From Spirillospora albida (GTDB lineage: Bacteria; Actinomycetota; Actinomycetes; Streptosporangiales; Streptosporangiaceae), in the NCBI RefSeq assembly GCF_000718255.1, contig NZ_JOFJ01000012.1:124001-188000 (forward strand): a stretch of DNA of 64,000 nucleotides, given 5' to 3'. The notes beneath the pieces were generated by a model. That model searched no databases and was not told where the DNA came from. It worked only from the letters and a program-made list of their open reading frames with translations. This document shows positions 60,715-64,000 of this stretch, piece after piece. Position 1 is the first letter of the stretch, and every line of letters starts with the position of its first letter. Position numbers and translations under genes: made by a program.

Positions 60715-61847
60715 TCCGCGTCGACGATCGAGAAGCCGCGGACGTCCTTGAACTCCGTGCGCTTGCCCGAACGGGCCAGGGTGCCGGCGATCCCGACCGG
60801 ACGGCCGTCCCGGCTGGCCTGCAGGGCCTTGTTGAAATCCTGCGGCGCCAGCGGCACCCACACCAGCCGCCTCCGTCGGTCCTGGCTCGCGGTGTTGGAC
60901 CCCCGGACGATGATCCAGCCATCGTCGGTCGGCCGCGCCCGCTGCGTCCGCCAGACCGTCCCGACGACCACGGCGTCACGGTCGACCCGCTCCCCCTCAC
61001 CCAGATCCTCACCCGCCTGGGCGAGGACCGAGGCCATGGACTCGTCGAACCGGACCGGCGGCGTCGCGATGCCGGTCGGCGTCCGCAGCGCCCAGGCGAA
61101 CCGCATCTCGAAGGGATGCTCCTGCTCCGTGCCGGCGAACCGGCCCAGCGCCCTGCACAGCTGCGCGGAGATCCCCTCACCGACCCGGTCGCTGAACGGA
61201 TCGAGCTCGGACGACTCCAGGGCCTCGTTCGCCGCCGCGTGCGCGGCCTGGATCGCGCCGTAGAGCCGCAGCATGACCCTCCGGCCGAAAGGCTGGGCGA
61301 CGCTGAACAGCGCGCCGTCCTCGCCCTCCAAAGGGACCTCGATCGAGATGATGTAGCTGCCCGCCTCCGCGGGCCCCAGCCGCGCCCTTTTCGGAAAGTC
61401 CTCGACCTGGGCGGGCTTGCGGTTCGGAAGGCGGACGGCGGGCTCGCTCAGCACCGCGTACGCGCCGGCGATGAGCAGTTCCCTGACGCCTTCATAGGCC
61501 GCCGCTCCGTCCGCCACGGAAATGCTGCCCGACGGAGTCGGCGGCTGCGTCCGGAGATGGTTGCGGTCGACGTTGACGGTCGTGAGATCCCGGAGGATCT
61601 GCCCGCGCGGCCGCCTCTCCGCCTCGGTCAAAGTCTGGAGCAGGTTGATCATGCGCAGTTCGTAGTCCCGCGCATCCCGGTCCTGCGGAACGACGGCCTC
61701 GAAGTCGCTTTCCCCCTCGGTCACCGCCCACAGGCGCGACGACCCGATCCGGTCATAGGGCGCCCAGCCATTGTTGGAGAGATAGGCCCGGACGTCCTCG
61801 GGAGGCAGAGCGGAAAGAGTGCGGCGCAGGTCGTCGTCGGCGGTCAT
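60711..61847 (-). CDS. Hypothetical protein coupled to the DUF4365 gene
   Basis: 378 residues. ATG 61847 overlaps the stop of the upstream gene (ATGA, 61844-61847), fixing the start. Features: RRTLSALPPEDVRAYLSNNGW, YELRMINLLQTLTEAERR, VMLRLYGAIQAAHAAANEALE, and a C-terminal beta-rich part (VVVGTVWRTQRARPTDDGWIIV). No motif I recognise. Coupling to a nuclease-like protein at a defence island edge suggests a two-gene defence or restriction-like module (inference). Confidence 0.75.
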   Translation of the reverse strand: MTADDDLRRTLSALPPEDVRAYLSNNGWAPYDRIGSSRLWAVTEGESDFEAVVPQDRDARDYELRMINLLQTLTEAERRPRGQILRDLTTVNVDRNHLRTQPPTPSGSISVADGAAAYEGVRELLIAGAYAVLSEPAVRLPNRKPAQVEDFPKRARLGPAEAGSYIISIEVPLEGEDGALFSVAQPFGRRVMLRLYGAIQAAHAAANEALESSELDPFSDRVGEGISAQLCRALGRFAGTEQEHPFEMRFAWALRTPTGIATPPVRFDESMASVLAQAGEDLGEGERVDRDAVVVGTVWRTQRARPTDDGWIIVRGSNTASQDRRRRLVWVPLAPQDFNKALQASRDGRPVGIAGTLARSGKRTEFKDVRGFSIVDAD

Positions 61848-62356
61848 GATGCCTCCAGCTCCGCCGTCGGCCTGGTCATGAGCCCCAGCAGCGATTCGGC
61901 GGTGAGCAGGTTCCGCTTCGGGACCTCGACCTTGAGCTCCTTGTCCCCAGGGGTCTCCCAGGCGGGCTGGACGCCGCTGAAAGAAGCCCAGTAGCAGGCC
62001 CGGAAGACCTTGAGGCACCGGTCATCGGCCAGAGTGTAGGCGCGGACGTCCCTCGGCACCACGACCAGGAACAGGAACCGGGGGATGTCGAAAGCGCCGG
62101 CCAGCTGGTTGAAATGCCTGGCCTTCATCCGGTAGCCCCAGGCGTCCCCCGCCCCGGCCGCGTCGCGCCACGACTTGACCTGCACGTCGATCTGCGGCCG
62201 GTACTTCGTTCCCCGGGCACCTGGGTACTTGAAGGAGAAATCCACGCCGTCATAATCGGGATCCGGTTGCGAAACGAGAAGTCCGGACGCCGCCGCGACC
62301 GTCCGGACGAAAGCCTCCCCGAACTTCCCCTGGTGATTGTTATGGTCGAGTGCCAG
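61844..62356 (-). CDS. DUF4365-like nuclease-fold protein, probable CTG start
   Basis: 170 residues if begun at CTG 62356. This is preferred because GGGAGG lies six bases upstream (62363-62368) and the sequence LDHNNHQGKFGEAFVRTVAAASG is a natural N-terminus for the family. The only in-frame standard start is GTG 62245, which cuts the domain. The core DYDGVDFSFKYPG...PQIDVQVKSWRD fits a PD-(D/E)xK fold with Asp and QVKS as the metal-site elements. Likely cleaves nucleic acid or senses DNA; substrate unknown. Coupled to the next gene by ATGA. Confidence 0.72.
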   Translation of the reverse strand: MALDHNNHQGKFGEAFVRTVAAASGLLVSQPDPDYDGVDFSFKYPGARGTKYRPQIDVQVKSWRDAAGAGDAWGYRMKARHFNQLAGAFDIPRFLFLVVVPRDVRAYTLADDRCLKVFRACYWASFSGVQPAWETPGDKELKVEVPKRNLLTAESLLGLMTRPTAELEAS

Positions 62357-62495
62357 CGCCGACCTCCCAGAGCCTCATCGGTCCCGACCGGACCACCTGT
62401 CGTCCGAACACACTTACCGTAGTACGGCACGACGGCCAAAGAATGGATGATCGCGCCGATGGTTCCGCTTTCGGACATCCGGCGTGGCCCGGGGG

Positions 62496-63272
62496 TCAGC
62501 CGGTTCGGGTCAGGGCGTCTATCGCGGTGACGTCTTCGGGGGTGAGGGCGAAGCCGTCCAGATCGAAGTTGGCGGCGATGCGTTCTCTGCGCGAGGACCT
62601 GGGGAGGATCACGATGTCGTGCTCCAGGTGCCAGCGCAGGACTACCTGCGCGGGGGTGACGGCATGGCGCTGGGCGATCTCGGTGAGGACGGGGTCGTTC
62701 AGGTCGGTGTTCTTGAGGCCGCTGTAGCCCTCGACGACCACGCCGCGGCGGCGGTGCTCGTCCAGCAGGGCCGGGTCGTGCTGCGCCGGGCTCCACGGGA
62801 TCTGGTTGACCGCCGGCCGCTGGCCGGTGGCGTCGGTCAGCAGGTCGATCTCGGCCGGGCTGTAGTTGCTGACGCCGACGTTGCGGGTCAGTCCCGCCTC
62901 CTTGGCCGACAGCAGCTCCTGCCATGTCGGGACGAGCGCGTCCCGGTCGGTCGGCCAGTGGATCAGCCAGAGGTCCACGTAGCCGGTGCCGAGCTGCCGG
63001 AGGCTCGACTCCAGGGCGCGGCGGGCGTGCCGCGCGTCCTGCGGGCGCAGCTTGGTGGTGATGAAGATCTGCTCGCGGTCGACGCCGCTGTCCTTGACGG
63101 CGCCGCCGACCTCCGATTCGTTCTTGTACAGGGTCGCGGTGTCGATGTGCCGGTAGCCGATCTCCAGTGCCGCACGCACCGTCTCGTAGGCCGTCGTGTC
63201 CCTCAGCTGCCAGGTGCCGAAACCGATCAGCGGCAGTTCCGTGCCACCGGGAAGATTCACAGTGCGAGCCAT
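62496..63272 (-). CDS. Aldo/keto reductase
   Basis: 258-residue NADPH-dependent reductase (TIM barrel, AKR family 5-like). GTELPLIGFGTWQLRD, YRHIDTATLYKNESEVGGAVK (catalytic Asp and Tyr), ITTKLRP, DLWLIHWPTD (His), VGVSNYSPAEI and the cofactor segment VILPRSSRRERIAANFDL. Cytoplasmic; reduces aldehydes or ketones. ATG 63272. Ordinary chromosomal gene marking the right end of the accessory region. Confidence 0.95.
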   Translation of the reverse strand: MARTVNLPGGTELPLIGFGTWQLRDTTAYETVRAALEIGYRHIDTATLYKNESEVGGAVKDSGVDREQIFITTKLRPQDARHARRALESSLRQLGTGYVDLWLIHWPTDRDALVPTWQELLSAKEAGLTRNVGVSNYSPAEIDLLTDATGQRPAVNQIPWSPAQHDPALLDEHRRRGVVVEGYSGLKNTDLNDPVLTEIAQRHAVTPAQVVLRWHLEHDIVILPRSSRRERIAANFDLDGFALTPEDVTAIDALTRTG

Positions 63273-63331
63273 ACTCGGCATTCTGCCCTTGGACCGTCCC
63301 GGCATGCGGAGCCAGGTGATCTCGGGCCGGT

Positions 63332-64000
63332 TCAGTAGAGGGCGTCGAGCGTGGTGAAGGTGTAGCCGCGGTCGCGGAGGCCCTTGATGATCGCGGGGAG
63401 CGCGTCGGCGTCGAGGGTGGTGCCGTCGTCGGGGTTGTCGCCGACGTGCATCAGCACGATCATGCCGGGCTTGGCGGCCGCCAGCACCCGGGCGGCGACC
63501 TTGGCGGCCGTCTGGCCCCCGGAGGTGCCCTTCCAGCCGAGCGAGTCGACGGTCCATCCGACGGGGATGTAGCCCTGCCCGTTGACCAGGGTGACGTCGG
63601 ACGCGGTGTAGGCGCCGTAGGGGAACCGGAACAGCGGCCGCGGCTCGGCGCCGTTGCCGTTGAGGATCGCGGTGCGGGCGCCGGTGATCTCGGTGCGCGC
63701 CGTGACGTCACTGATCTTGGTGAAGTTCGGGTGGTTGTCGGAGTGGTTGCCGATGAGGAACCCCGACGCGGTCAGCCGGTTGGCGTTCACGGGGAACATC
63801 CGCGCGAAGTCGCCGACCAGGAAGAACGTGGCCGGGACGTTCTCGCGCTGCAGGGTCGCCCGGATCGAGGGGACGCCGGCGGCGCTCCAGGCGCAGTCGA
63901 AGGTGAGCGCCGCGACCTTGGCCGTGGTGGAGATCCGGGTGACGTTCTTGCCGCGCAGCGCGGAGGGAACGGCGTAGGGGGGTCCGGGCACCCAGGCCCG
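63332..64000 (-). CDS. Polysaccharide deacetylase (NodB fold), 5' end outside window
   Basis: The frame is open to the window edge, so the N-terminus and any signal peptide are missing. NodB-type motifs: VAALTFDCAWSAAG (DCAW in place of the usual DDGP), ATFFLVGDFARMFP, FLIGNHSDNHPNFTK (zinc His pair), FRFPYGAYTASDV, VGWTVDSLGWKG and VLMHVGDNPDDGTTLDALP-like end. It removes acetyl groups from cell-wall or extracellular polysaccharide. The altered first motif (C-A-W after the Asp) may affect metal binding or specificity. Confidence 0.9.
   Translation of the reverse strand, partial: RAWVPGPPYAVPSALRGKNVTRISTTAKVAALTFDCAWSAAGVPSIRATLQRENVPATFFLVGDFARMFPVNANRLTASGFLIGNHSDNHPNFTKISDVTARTEITGARTAILNGNGAEPRPLFRFPYGAYTASDVTLVNGQGYIPVGWTVDSLGWKGTSGGQTAAKVAARVLAAAKPGMIVLMHVGDNPDDGTTLDADALPAIIKGLRDRGYTFTTLDALY

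Noticed and set aside
1..64000. CRISPR arrays, insertion sequences or integrases
   Set aside because: No regularly spaced direct repeats and no transposase or recombinase frame were seen on either strand.

Overview
This is a high-GC, gene-dense chromosomal window from an actinomycete. Supporting signs are paired XRE/DUF397 regulators, an F420-type LLM oxidoreductase, Hanks-type kinases, EttA, a DnaE2 mutasome polymerase behind an actinobacterial-type SOS box, many GTG starts and frequent 4-base start/stop overlaps. The gene set resembles the Streptosporangiales/Thermomonosporaceae (Actinomadura-like), but the species cannot be read from the window.

Layout. 1-8,517: a partial MscS channel, a truncated haemoglobin, a GH13 glycosidase, a secreted S37 peptidase, a small membrane protein, a thioesterase, EttA and a diguanylate cyclase. 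8,874-19,478 is one long minus-strand run: GNAT acetyltransferase > a C-terminal half of CbiD > CobL lacking the first half of its CbiE domain > CobH > CobC > CobT > CobA > two dynamin-like GTPases > SSB. Several junctions are ATGA or GTGA overlaps. 19,565-30,776: TetR regulators, an anti-sigma-type ATPase, an XRE/DUF397 pair, an LLM oxidoreductase behind a perfect KstR-like palindrome, a methyltransferase, small proteins, and DUF6504-dnaE2 behind an SOS box. 30,932-36,440: three related serine/threonine kinases. The first two are both broken right after the catalytic-loop sequence, at the end of an identical 99-bp stretch; the third is intact. 36,443-40,238: a LysE exporter, a DUF1444-like protein, CobQ and CobD. 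A tRNA-Arg(UCU) at 40,417 marks the edge of the accessory region.

The main system, about 40.7-62.4 kb, is a defence island built on class 1 DISARM: DrmD (SNF2 helicase), DrmMI (adenine methyltransferase), DrmA (helicase), DrmB (DUF1998) and DrmC (phospholipase D-like). A UvrD-type helicase with a RelE-like N-terminus is divergent on its left, and a DUF4365 nuclease-like gene pair lies on its right. The locus is unusual. Between drmMI and drmA lie two tandem XRE-DUF397 cassettes with nearly identical DNA-binding halves but diverged sensor halves, the first followed by a remnant of a second drmA. The remaining drmA has no recognisable start codon. drmC carries a 7-bp tandem duplication that shifts its frame. 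The target-recognition part of drmMI has much lower GC than the rest of the gene. It looks like a DISARM locus rearranged, re-regulated and possibly inactivated; some breaks may be assembly or base-call errors, and the two exact 99-bp repeat pairs at the breakpoints make that check important.
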